The notes beneath the pieces were generated by a model. That model was not told where the DNA came from. It worked only from the letters and a program-made list of their open reading frames with translations, and did no database searches. A stretch of DNA of 6,607 nt from Anaerolineae bacterium (GTDB lineage Bacteria; Chloroflexota; Anaerolineae; UBA1429), in the NCBI GenBank assembly GCA_007118555.1, contig SKRJ01000302.1, forward strand, positions 1 through 6,607, in the 5' to 3' direction. This document shows positions 1 to 5,262 of this stretch, piece by piece (position 1 is the stretch's first letter; each line of letters opens with the position of its first letter). A program made the position numbers and the translations under genes.

Positions 1-219
1 GGCGATGGGTACCGGGTGGCCAACCAGATCCCCGAGGAAGAGGTGGATCGCGTGTTGGGCGAGCTGGAAGCGCAGATGAAGGCGGCGGCCCAGAACCTCG
101 AGTTTGAAAAGGCGGCGCTCATGCGCGACCAGATCCTCGAGCTGCGCCGCGATCTGCAGCAACAGGATGACCGACCGGAATGGGAGCGGTACCGTGAGCT
201 CGATCGCAAACAGGGCTGA
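1..219 (+). CDS. uvrB: UvrABC system protein B, C-terminal end (partial)
   Basis: The frame is open from the first base of the window to the TGA at 217-219 and gives the last 72 residues of a longer protein. UvrB is the damage-verifying helicase-like subunit of nucleotide excision repair in the cytoplasm. It is loaded by UvrA and recruits UvrC through its C-terminal UVR domain. That domain is visible here at about fragment residues 17-52, with the signature AAQNLEFEKAALMRDQI followed by ELRRDL, a helical hairpin. The short charged tail after it fits the usual end of UvrB. A GTG at 16 could be read as a start, but the upstream codons continue in frame and an isolated UVR peptide is less likely than a cut-off uvrB. 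UvrC also carries a UVR domain, but internally, so a UVR domain at the extreme C-terminus points to UvrB. Finding uvrA nearby supports the call. Confidence 0.85.
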   Translation, partial: GDGYRVANQIPEEEVDRVLGELEAQMKAAAQNLEFEKAALMRDQILELRRDLQQQDDRPEWERYRELDRKQG

Positions 220-1177
220 TTTGGGGCGCGAGCCGCCCACGGACGCCCACCGCGAGCCTGGTTATCTCACCCTGCATGCCAGTGGCGCTTTGGAGGACCG
301 CGTGGCCCGGGCCCTGGCCGATCTGTCGGCCTGCCGCCTCTGTCCGCACCGCTGCGGCGTCAATCGTCCGGGCGGAGAGAGAGGCTACTGCGGGGCGGGG
401 GCCAGGGCGCGGGTGGCCAGCTATGACGCCCATCACGGCGAAGAGCCGCCCATCAGCGGCACGCGGGGCTCGGGGACCCTCTTTTTCTCCCACTGCACCG
501 CCCGTTGCATCTTTTGCCAGAACTATACCATCAGCCAGACGGGGCTGGGCGATGACATGAGCACCAGTGAACTGGTCGGGGCGATGATCACGCTCCAGCG
601 CCGGGGCTGCCACAACATCAATCTGGTGTCGCCCACTCACTTTGTGCCCCAGATCCTGGCGGCGGTGGCCCTCGCGGTCTCCAAGGGACTGCGCATCCCC
701 CTCGTGTACAACACCGGCGGATACGAGTCTGTCGAGACCCTGCGGCTCCTGGATGGGGTCGTCGACATCTATATGCCCGATGCCAAGTACGCCGATGACG
801 ACGTGGCCCGCGAGCTGTCCGGGCTAGAGGGCTATGTGGAGGCTAATCGGACGGCGATGCTCGAGATGAAGCGTCAGGTGGGGGCGGCGTTGCAGACGGA
901 TGCCGACGGCGTCGCCTACCGGGGCATGGTGGTGCGCCATCTGGTGCTCCCCGATGGGCTCTCCCAGAGTCGCGAGGTGCTGGCCTGGATCGCCCGCGAG
1001 CTGGGGCGCGACACCTATGTCAATCTCATGGCCCAGTACTATCCCGCCCATCGCGCCGTGGGACATCCCAGCCTGGGCAGGCGGCTGTATAGAGATGAGT
1101 ACCGCGACGCGCTAGAGGCCATGGAGGAGCTGGGCCTGGAGACCGGCTGGAGCCAGGCGTTGAACCGGATCTATTAG
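194..1177 (+). CDS. PflX-type radical SAM protein (PflA-like, COG1313 family)
   Basis: This is a radical S-adenosylmethionine enzyme of about 327 residues, related to pyruvate formate-lyase activating enzymes. Its substrate is unknown. The [4Fe-4S] motif C-x3-C-x2-C is at residues 101, 105 and 108 (HCTARCIFCQNY), numbered from the GTG start. An additional N-terminal cysteine set, C-x2-C-x3-C-x11-C at 47, 50, 54 and 66 (CRLCPHRCGVNR...GYC), is typical of this family and could hold a second metal centre. Further family-like blocks are SPTHFVPQI (146-154), YNTGGYE (172-178), DIYMPDAKY (191-199), RHLVLPD (248-254) and VNLMAQYYPA (276-285). The start is uncertain. GTG 194 is chosen because GGGAG at 182-186 lies 7 nt upstream, giving a 26-nt overlap with uvrB. 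ATG 167 and TTG 221 are alternatives. The overlap implies cotranscription with uvrB, but no repair role is shown by the sequence. Confidence 0.85.
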   Translation: MSSIANRADLGREPPTDAHREPGYLTLHASGALEDRVARALADLSACRLCPHRCGVNRPGGERGYCGAGARARVASYDAHHGEEPPISGTRGSGTLFFSHCTARCIFCQNYTISQTGLGDDMSTSELVGAMITLQRRGCHNINLVSPTHFVPQILAAVALAVSKGLRIPLVYNTGGYESVETLRLLDGVVDIYMPDAKYADDDVARELSGLEGYVEANRTAMLEMKRQVGAALQTDADGVAYRGMVVRHLVLPDGLSQSREVLAWIARELGRDTYVNLMAQYYPAHRAVGHPSLGRRLYRDEYRDALEAMEELGLETGWSQALNRIY

Positions 1178-1201
1178 CGGTCTGCGCCACGGAGGGCAGG
1201 G

Positions 1202-1789
1202 ATGGAGAGCAAGAGCCTCTTTGCGGGCCAGCGCCTGGAGATGACCGCTCTGGAAGAGTCGGATGCGCCGATCATCGCGCGCTGGTTCGACGATCCCGAG
1301 TTTGTGCGGCGGTTCGAGGCGGTGCCCGCCCGCCCTCGCGCCGCGGCCGAGATCCAGGGCCTGATCCTCACCGCCCGGGACAGCCAGGACGACTACCTGT
1401 TTGGGTTTCGCCTGCGGGGCATCCGCTCGCTCGTGGGGTACGGCGCCCTGGATGGCATCAACTGGCGCAATCGGGTGGCCTGGTTGGCGGTGGCCCTCTC
1501 CTCGGACTATTGGGGCAGGGGGCTGGGCCGAGAGGCGGTGCGCCTCATGCTGGGGTATGCCTTTGGCGAGCTCGAGCTACACCGGGTGCAGCTCACCGTC
1601 TTTGCCAGCAACGACTCCGCCATCCGGCTGTACGAGGGGATCGGGTTTCAGCGCGAGGGCGTCTACCGCGAGTTCCTGCAGCGGGACGGCCAACGGGTCG
1701 ATATGCTCCTCATGGGGATGCTGGCCCACGAGTGGGGTACGCTGGCGGCTGGAGGCTCAAGCTCTCCGCCAGGGGCATGTGCCCCGTAA
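1202..1789 (+). CDS. GNAT-family N-acetyltransferase (RimJ/RimL-like)
   Basis: This 195-residue protein resembles the Acetyltransf_3 (RimJ/RimL-like) branch of GNAT enzymes, which move acetyl from acetyl-CoA to an amino group. The acetyl-CoA pyrophosphate loop is at residues 104-111 (WGRGLGRE), preceded by the strand VAWLAVALS (92-100). The motif NDSAIRLYEGIGF (137-149) is the usual helix and strand near the C-terminus, and the final strand is around residues 161-173. The first 25 residues (RLEMTALEESDAPIIARW) match the N-terminal strand and helix of the family. The ATG is well supported by GGAGG at 1191-1195, 6 nt upstream. The gene lies 24 nt after the radical SAM gene, so it probably belongs to the same transcript. 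Residues beyond about 178 (Gly/Ser/Pro-rich) exceed the fold and look disordered. The acceptor could be a protein N-terminus, an antibiotic or a small metabolite, and the sequence does not decide between them. Confidence 0.88.
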   Translation: MESKSLFAGQRLEMTALEESDAPIIARWFDDPEFVRRFEAVPARPRAAAEIQGLILTARDSQDDYLFGFRLRGIRSLVGYGALDGINWRNRVAWLAVALSSDYWGRGLGREAVRLMLGYAFGELELHRVQLTVFASNDSAIRLYEGIGFQREGVYREFLQRDGQRVDMLLMGMLAHEWGTLAAGGSSSPPGACAP

Positions 1790-1808
1790 CCGGTCTGGAC
1801 AACTCCGT

Positions 1809-1818
1809 CCCAATTGGG
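1809..1818. promoter_or_regulatory. Palindrome CCCAATTGGG overlapping the uvrA -35 region
   Basis: This is a perfect 10-bp palindrome whose right half contains the TTG of the putative -35 element. A repressor bound here would block the promoter, so it is a candidate operator. It does not match the GAAC-N4-GTTC SOS box known from Gram-positive LexA, and I do not recognise the binding protein. A 10-bp palindrome can arise by chance, so confidence is low. Confidence 0.25.
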
Positions 1819-1842
1819 CACGACGTCTGCATGTTGTATAAT
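1814..1842 (+). promoter_or_regulatory. Candidate sigma-70-type promoter of uvrA
   Basis: A perfect TATAAT lies at 1837-1842, in an AT-rich patch that stands out from the GC-rich surroundings. Seventeen bases upstream is TTGGGC (1814-1819), which matches only the TTG half of the -35 consensus. Transcription would start near 1849, giving a leader of about 36 nt before the uvrA ATG. The element lies in the only gap between the GNAT gene and uvrA, which argues that uvrA has its own transcript. The -10 call is fairly strong and the -35 call is weak. Confidence 0.6.
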
Positions 1843-1866
1843 TATCCTTTGCGGTAGTACGACGAT

Positions 1867-1884
1867 CTCCTTTCAGGAGCAGGT
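1867..1884 (+). promoter_or_regulatory. uvrA ribosome binding site inside a small hairpin
   Basis: The Shine-Dalgarno AGGAG (1875-1879) is 5 nt before the uvrA ATG and fixes that start. Directly upstream, CTCCT (1867-1871) is its exact complement, separated by the loop TTC (1872-1874). The 5-bp stem could partly hide the ribosome binding site in the mRNA. A second, weaker AGG at 1881-1883 stays unpaired but is too close to the ATG to serve well. Confidence 0.5.
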
Positions 1885-4785
1885 ATGTCACACGACTTGA
1901 TCCAGATTCGCGGCGCCCGCGAGCACAATCTAAAGAACATCGATATCGATATCCCCCGCGACAAGCTGGTGGTCATCACCGGGCTGTCGGGCTCGGGCAA
2001 GTCCTCTCTGGCGTTCGACACTGTGTTTGCCGAGGGGCAGCGGCGCTATGTCGAGTCTCTCTCGGCCTATGCGCGCCAGTTCCTGGGCCGCATGGACAAG
2101 CCCGATGTGGACCTGATCGAGGGGCTCTCGCCCGCCATCAGCATCGACCAAAAGAGCACCAGCCGCAGCCCCCGCTCGACGGTGGGCACGGTCACCGAGA
2201 TCTATGACTATTTGCGGTTGCTCTATGCGCGGGTGGGAATCCCCCACTGCGTCGTCTGTGGGCGCGAGATCAGCCGCCAGACGGTGCAGCAGATGGTGGA
2301 CAATATCCGCTCGCTGCCTGATGGCTCGCGGATCATGGTGCTGGCGCCCATCATCAAGGACCGCAAGGGCGAGCACAAGAAATTGCTGGACGACCTGCGC
2401 AAGGCGGGCTATGTGCGGGCGCGCATCAACGGCGAGATCCGCGAGCTCGATCAAGAGATCGTGCTGGATCGCTACAAGATGCACACCATCGAGGTGGTCG
2501 TCGATCGTCTGGTCGTGCGCCACTGGCCCGACGATGAGCAGGAGCGGGCCGACGCCGACCGGGCGCGCCTGAGCGACTCGGTGGAGACGGCGCTGGATCT
2601 GGGCGATGGCGTCATGCGCATCGTGGTGATCGACGGCGAGGAGCGGCTCTATTCCAGCAACTATGCCTGTCCGGTGGATGGCTTTTCGCTGCCCGAGATC
2701 GAGCCGCGCAGCTTTTCCTTCAACAGCCCCCACGGCGCCTGCCCCGAGTGCACCGGCCTGGGGTTCAAGTCCGAGCTGGATCCGGACCTGCTGGTGCCCG
2801 ATCCCAGCCTGACGCTCATGGAGGGGGCCGTGGCGCCCTGGAGCAAGGCGATCAAGGGCGAGGGCTATTTCGCGGGACTGCTCACGGCTGTAGCCGAGCA
2901 TTACGGTGAATCGATGGATACGCCCTGGCGCGATCTGCCGGCCGCGTTCCGCAAGATCGTGCTCGAGGGCAGCAAGGGCGAGACGGTCACCGTGCGCTAT
3001 CGCAACAGCTCGGGGCGCGAGCGCACCCACCGCACCGTGTACGAGGGCGTGATTCCGAACCTGCTGCGTCGCCACCATGACACCAACTCGGACGGCATAC
3101 GCCAGTGGATCGAGAGTTTCATGACCGACCGGCCCTGTCCGGTGTGCGAGGGCAAGCGGCTCAAGCCCGAGAGCCTGGCCGTCACCGTCGGCGGTATCAA
3201 CATCAACGAGCTGACCCAGATGGCGATCGACCGGGCCATGCGTTTCGTCCAGAGCCTGCCGGAGCAGTTCAGCGAGCGCGACCTGCTCATCGCCCGGCAG
3301 ATCATCAAAGAGCTCCAGTCGCGGCTCCGCTTTCTTGACGATGTGGGCCTGGACTATCTCACGCTGAACCGGGCCGCCGCGTCCCTCTCGGGGGGCGAGG
3401 CCCAGCGCATCCGGCTGGCCACCCAGATCGGCTCCCAGCTCATGGGCGTGCTCTATATCCTGGACGAGCCCAGCATCGGGCTGCACCAGCGCGACAATGA
3501 GCGCCTGATCGAGACGCTGCAGCGCCTGCGCGACCTGGGCAATTCGGTGCTCGTCGTCGAGCACGACGAGGCCACCATCCGCGCCGCCGACTGGGTGGTC
3601 GACCTGGGACCCGGCGCCGGCGAGCATGGGGGCTATGTCGTCTCTCAGGGCACGCTGGAGGACATCCTGAGCAACCCCGAGTCCTATACGGGCCAGTTCA
3701 TGAGCGGGGCGCGCTCGGTGCCGGTGCCGCCCGAGCGCCGCAATGGCAGTGGCGAGGCTCTCGAGATCATCGGCGCGCGGGCCAACAACCTCAAGAACGT
3801 CGATGTGCGGATCCCGCTGGGGCGGTTCGTGGCCGTCACCGGTGTGTCAGGCTCGGGCAAGAGCAGCCTGCTCATGGAGATCGTCGAAAAGCGGCTGGCG
3901 CGCCAGCTCAACCGCGCCAACGCGCACCCCGCCGAGCACGATGACATGCGCGGTCTAGAGCACCTGGACAAGGTGATCGACATTGATCAGTCGCCCATCG
4001 GGCGCACGCCCCGCTCGAACCCGGCCACCTACACCGGCATCTTTACGCCGCTGCGGGAGCTGTTTGCGACGCTGCCCGAGGCGCGGGTGCGGGGCTACAA
4101 GCCGGGGCGGTTCTCGTTCAACGTCAAGGGCGGGCGCTGCGAGGCCTGCCAGGGCGCGGGCATTATTCGCATCGAGATGCAGTTCCTGCCCGATGTCTAT
4201 GTGCCGTGCGAGGTGTGCAACGGCAAACGCTACAACCGCGAGGCCCTCGAGATCCGCTACAAGGGCAAGACCATCGCCGATGTGCTGGAGATGACCGTCG
4301 ACGAGGCGCTGACGTTCTTTGAGAACCAGCCGCGCATCCGGCCCCGGCTCGAGACGCTGCACGACGTGGGGCTGGGCTACATCCGCCTGGGGCAGCCCGC
4401 CACCACCCTGTCGGGCGGCGAGGCACAGCGGGTCAAGCTGGCCCGCGAGCTCTCCCGGCGAGCGACGGGGCGCACGTTCTACATCCTGGACGAGCCCACC
4501 GTAGGCCTGCACATGGCCGATGTCGAGCGCCTGCTCCTGGTGCTGGGGCGGCTGGTGGACACGGGCAACACGGTGGTGATCATCGAGCACAACCTGGATG
4601 TGATCAAGAGCGCCGACTGGATCATTGACCTGGGGCCCGAGGGAGGCGACGCGGGCGGTCGCGTGATTGCCGAGGGCACGCCGGAGCAGGTGGCCATGAC
4701 GCCCGAGTCCTACACCGGTCGGTTCCTGCGCCCGCTGCTCATCCACGAGGATGCGCCCACGGCCGAGGTGATGCATGCGGAGTAG
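1885..4785 (+). CDS. uvrA: UvrABC system protein A (excinuclease ATPase subunit)
   Basis: UvrA is the dimeric ABC-type ATPase that scans DNA for bulky lesions and loads UvrB during nucleotide excision repair in the cytoplasm. At 966 residues it is full length (E. coli UvrA has 940). The first ATPase module has Walker [10 protein letters not shown] (33-41), the ABC signature LSGGEAQR (501-508) and Walker [11 protein letters not shown] (525-534). The second has GVSGSGKSS (653-661), [12 protein letters not shown] (842-853) and [10 protein letters not shown] (867-876). Zinc sites include a C-x2-C at 122/125, another at 418/421, and the C-terminal module C752, C755, C775 and C778. The N-terminal module reads C-P-V-D at 262-265 where C-x2-C is usual, followed by C286 and C289, so one ligand is replaced by Asp. 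The start has an AGGAG site 5 nt upstream and its own TATAAT promoter. The C-terminal tail ([14 protein letters not shown]) is a short acidic extension. Identification is essentially certain. Confidence 0.98.
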   Translation: MSHDLIQIRGAREHNLKNIDIDIPRDKLVVITGLSGSGKSSLAFDTVFAEGQRRYVESLSAYARQFLGRMDKPDVDLIEGLSPAISIDQKSTSRSPRSTVGTVTEIYDYLRLLYARVGIPHCVVCGREISRQTVQQMVDNIRSLPDGSRIMVLAPIIKDRKGEHKKLLDDLRKAGYVRARINGEIRELDQEIVLDRYKMHTIEVVVDRLVVRHWPDDEQERADADRARLSDSVETALDLGDGVMRIVVIDGEERLYSSNYACPVDGFSLPEIEPRSFSFNSPHGACPECTGLGFKSELDPDLLVPDPSLTLMEGAVAPWSKAIKGEGYFAGLLTAVAEHYGESMDTPWRDLPAAFRKIVLEGSKGETVTVRYRNSSGRERTHRTVYEGVIPNLLRRHHDTNSDGIRQWIESFMTDRPCPVCEGKRLKPESLAVTVGGININELTQMAIDRAMRFVQSLPEQFSERDLLIARQIIKELQSRLRFLDDVGLDYLTLNRAAASLSGGEAQRIRLATQIGSQLMGVLYILDEPSIGLHQRDNERLIETLQRLRDLGNSVLVVEHDEATIRAADWVVDLGPGAGEHGGYVVSQGTLEDILSNPESYTGQFMSGARSVPVPPERRNGSGEALEIIGARANNLKNVDVRIPLGRFVAVTGVSGSGKSSLLMEIVEKRLARQLNRANAHPAEHDDMRGLEHLDKVIDIDQSPIGRTPRSNPATYTGIFTPLRELFATLPEARVRGYKPGRFSFNVKGGRCEACQGAGIIRIEMQFLPDVYVPCEVCNGKRYNREALEIRYKGKTIADVLEMTVDEALTFFENQPRIRPRLETLHDVGLGYIRLGQPATTLSGGEAQRVKLARELSRRATGRTFYILDEPTVGLHMADVERLLLVLGRLVDTGNTVVIIEHNLDVIKSADWIIDLGPEGGDAGGRVIAEGTPEQVAMTPESYTGRFLRPLLIHEDAPTAEVMHAE

Positions 4786-4806
4786 GCGAGGGTCATGCCC
4801 TGGGGG

Positions 4807-4831
4807 ACGAACGACGTATACGGGCGTTCGT
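4807..4831. terminator. Inverted repeat downstream of uvrA, possible transcript end
   Basis: ACGAACG (4807-4813) and CGTTCGT (4825-4831) form a perfect 7-bp stem around an 11-nt loop that itself contains the palindrome CGTATACG (4815-4822). It lies 22 bp after the uvrA stop, where a terminator would be expected. There is no T-tract on either side, so a classical intrinsic terminator is not supported. It may act as an mRNA 3' end stabiliser or be a chance structure. Confidence 0.3.
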
Positions 4832-4859
4832 GCGTGTGCATCCGGCCGCCTCAATAACA

Positions 4860-4885
4860 GGGCAACCACAGGGGGCTGCCCCTAC
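4860..4885 (-). repeat. REP-like unit 1 (inverted, GGGCAACC family)
   Basis: The arms are GGGCAACC (4860-4867) and GGCTGCCC (4874-4881), with loop ACAGGG and the foot CTAC at 4882-4885. On the minus strand the single mismatch becomes a G-T wobble. Read on the minus strand, it differs from unit 4 (5004-5029) at two positions, one in the stem and one in the loop. Confidence 0.7.
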
Positions 4886-4902
4886 AGAGGTGGATCGGAA
4901 TG

Positions 4903-4927
4903 GGGTGATGACGAGCATCACCCCTAC
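4903..4927 (-). repeat. REP-like unit 2 (inverted, GGGTGATG family)
   Basis: The arms GGGTGATG (4903-4910) and CATCACCC (4916-4923) pair perfectly around the loop ACGAG. The pair G4902/C4924 extends the stem to 9 bp, and CTAC is at 4924-4927. It is the inverted counterpart of unit 6 with a compensated base-pair change. Confidence 0.75.
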
Positions 4928-4943
4928 GGACGGTGTCGCTCAC

Positions 4944-4987
4944 GTAGGAGCAAAGCTGGTACTGTATGCCGCCTACATCGCCCCTAC
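4944..4987. repeat. Chimera of two REP-like half-units
   Basis: The left end is GTAG plus GAGCAAAG (4944-4955), one arm of the GGGCAAAG family. The right end is CATCGCCC plus CTAC (4976-4987), one arm of the GGGCGATG family. Neither arm has its proper partner, and the 20 nt between them (4956-4975) do not complete either stem. It looks like a recombination or deletion product between two units. Confidence 0.55.
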
Positions 4988-5003
4988 CGGCGGCCTGACT
5001 GGC

Positions 5004-5029
5004 GTAGGGGCAACCCCCCGTGGTTGCCC
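5004..5029 (+). repeat. REP-like unit 4 (direct, GGGCAACC family)
   Basis: GTAG (5004-5007) is followed by GGGCAACC (5008-5015), the loop CCCCGT and GGTTGCCC (5022-5029), a perfect 8-bp stem. Its GTAG faces the CTAC at 4984-4987 across 16 nt. Confidence 0.75.
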
Positions 5030-5097
5030 ACCCGCCAGGGTAGCTGGACGCATGTACGTGCATGTGGGCGTCGGCTCGCCGTTGCGACGAATGCCGT

Positions 5098-5137
5098 GGG
5101 CAAAGTACGCTGCATGCAGCGTCGGCTTTGCCCCTAC
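5098..5137 (-). repeat. REP-like unit 5 with nested 16-bp palindrome (inverted, GGGCAAAG family)
   Basis: The outer arms GGGCAAAG (5098-5105) and CTTTGCCC (5126-5133) pair perfectly and CTAC follows at 5134-5137. Between the arms lies the perfect 16-bp palindrome ACGCTGCATGCAGCGT (5107-5122), so the whole can fold into a long hairpin with only a small internal bulge (T on one side, CGG on the other). Confidence 0.75.
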
Positions 5138-5153
5138 CGGATTGGCGCGCCAT

Positions 5154-5178
5154 GTAGGGGCGATGCTCGTCATCGCCC
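5154..5178 (+). repeat. REP-like unit 6 (direct, GGGCGATG family)
   Basis: GTAG (5154-5157) is followed by GGGCGATG (5158-5165), the loop CTCGT and CATCGCCC (5171-5178), a perfect 8-bp stem. The loop is the reverse complement of the loop of unit 2. Its GTAG faces the CTAC of unit 5 across 16 nt. Confidence 0.75.
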
Positions 5179-5262
5179 ATCGGATCCTACGATGCAAGAG
5201 GGCACCCCTCGTGCTCGTATCCAGAGGCTCTCGTCGCCATCGTTCTACAGGGTGGTCGCACA

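Larger units (their letters stand above)
4860..5178. repeat. REP/BIME-like array of GTAG-footed palindromic units
   Basis: The array contains five intact hairpin units, plus two half-units fused at 4944-4987. Every unit has GTAG (or CTAC when inverted) next to an arm beginning GGGC, or GAGC/GGGT in variants. Three stem families occur: GGGCAACC (4860-4881 inverted, 5008-5029 direct), GGGCGATG or GGGTGATG (4903-4923 inverted, 5158-5178 direct, half-unit 4976-4983 inverted) and GGGCAAAG or GAGCAAAG (5098-5133 inverted, half-unit 4948-4955 direct). CTAC and GTAG face each other across exactly 16 nt at 4928-4943, 4988-5003 and 5138-5153. The design, GTAG followed by a stem-loop and inverted pairs, matches E. 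coli REP/BIME elements moved by TnpA-REP (RAYT). No transposase gene lies in this window. The segment 5032-5095 is more degenerate, with a possible decayed unit around 5064-5089 (stem CGTCG/CGACG). Confidence 0.75.
4786..5262. other. 477-bp intergenic region between uvrA and miaB
   Basis: I see no credible gene here. Open frames cross it only because the repeats contain few stops, and their translations change character with the repeat units. It holds a simple inverted repeat just after uvrA (4807-4831), an array of GTAG-footed hairpins (4860-5178) and a short leader before miaB. The leader (5179-5262) shows no convincing promoter; TACGAT at 5188-5193 is a weak -10 candidate without a matching -35. 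Confidence 0.8.

Noticed and set aside
16..219. A free-standing small UVR-domain protein starting at GTG 16
   Set aside because: The reading frame continues upstream to the window edge with residues that fit the UvrB linker, so a truncated view of uvrB is the simpler explanation.
1772..1785. Hairpin GGGGC-ATGT-GCCCC as a terminator of the uvrB operon
   Set aside because: The stem is only 5-6 bp, lies inside the end of the GNAT coding region and has no T-tract after it. It also lacks the GTAG foot of the REP-like units.
1942..1953. 12-bp palindrome GATATCGATATC near the uvrA start
   Set aside because: It is explained by the codons for the repeated Asp-Ile residues of a conserved UvrA segment.
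1930..3627. Long open frame on the minus strand (565 codons) inside uvrA
   Set aside because: It is antisense to a certain uvrA gene, has no recognisable domains or start signal, and is expected from strong GC bias at third codon positions.
3955..4869. Minus-strand open frame of 304 codons across the uvrA 3' end
   Set aside because: It is a shadow of uvrA; the translation is low-complexity and His/Arg/Gly/Leu-rich with no domain.
4860..5178. CRISPR array
   Set aside because: The units are not identical, occur in both orientations, and have spacers of mixed length (16 nt or irregular). No cas gene is present. The GTAG-hairpin design fits REP elements better.
5198..5214. Small hairpins GAGGG/CCCTC and GCAC/GTGC before miaB
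   Set aside because: They are short, mutually exclusive stems of 4-5 bp with no supporting context; such pairs are expected by chance in GC-rich DNA.
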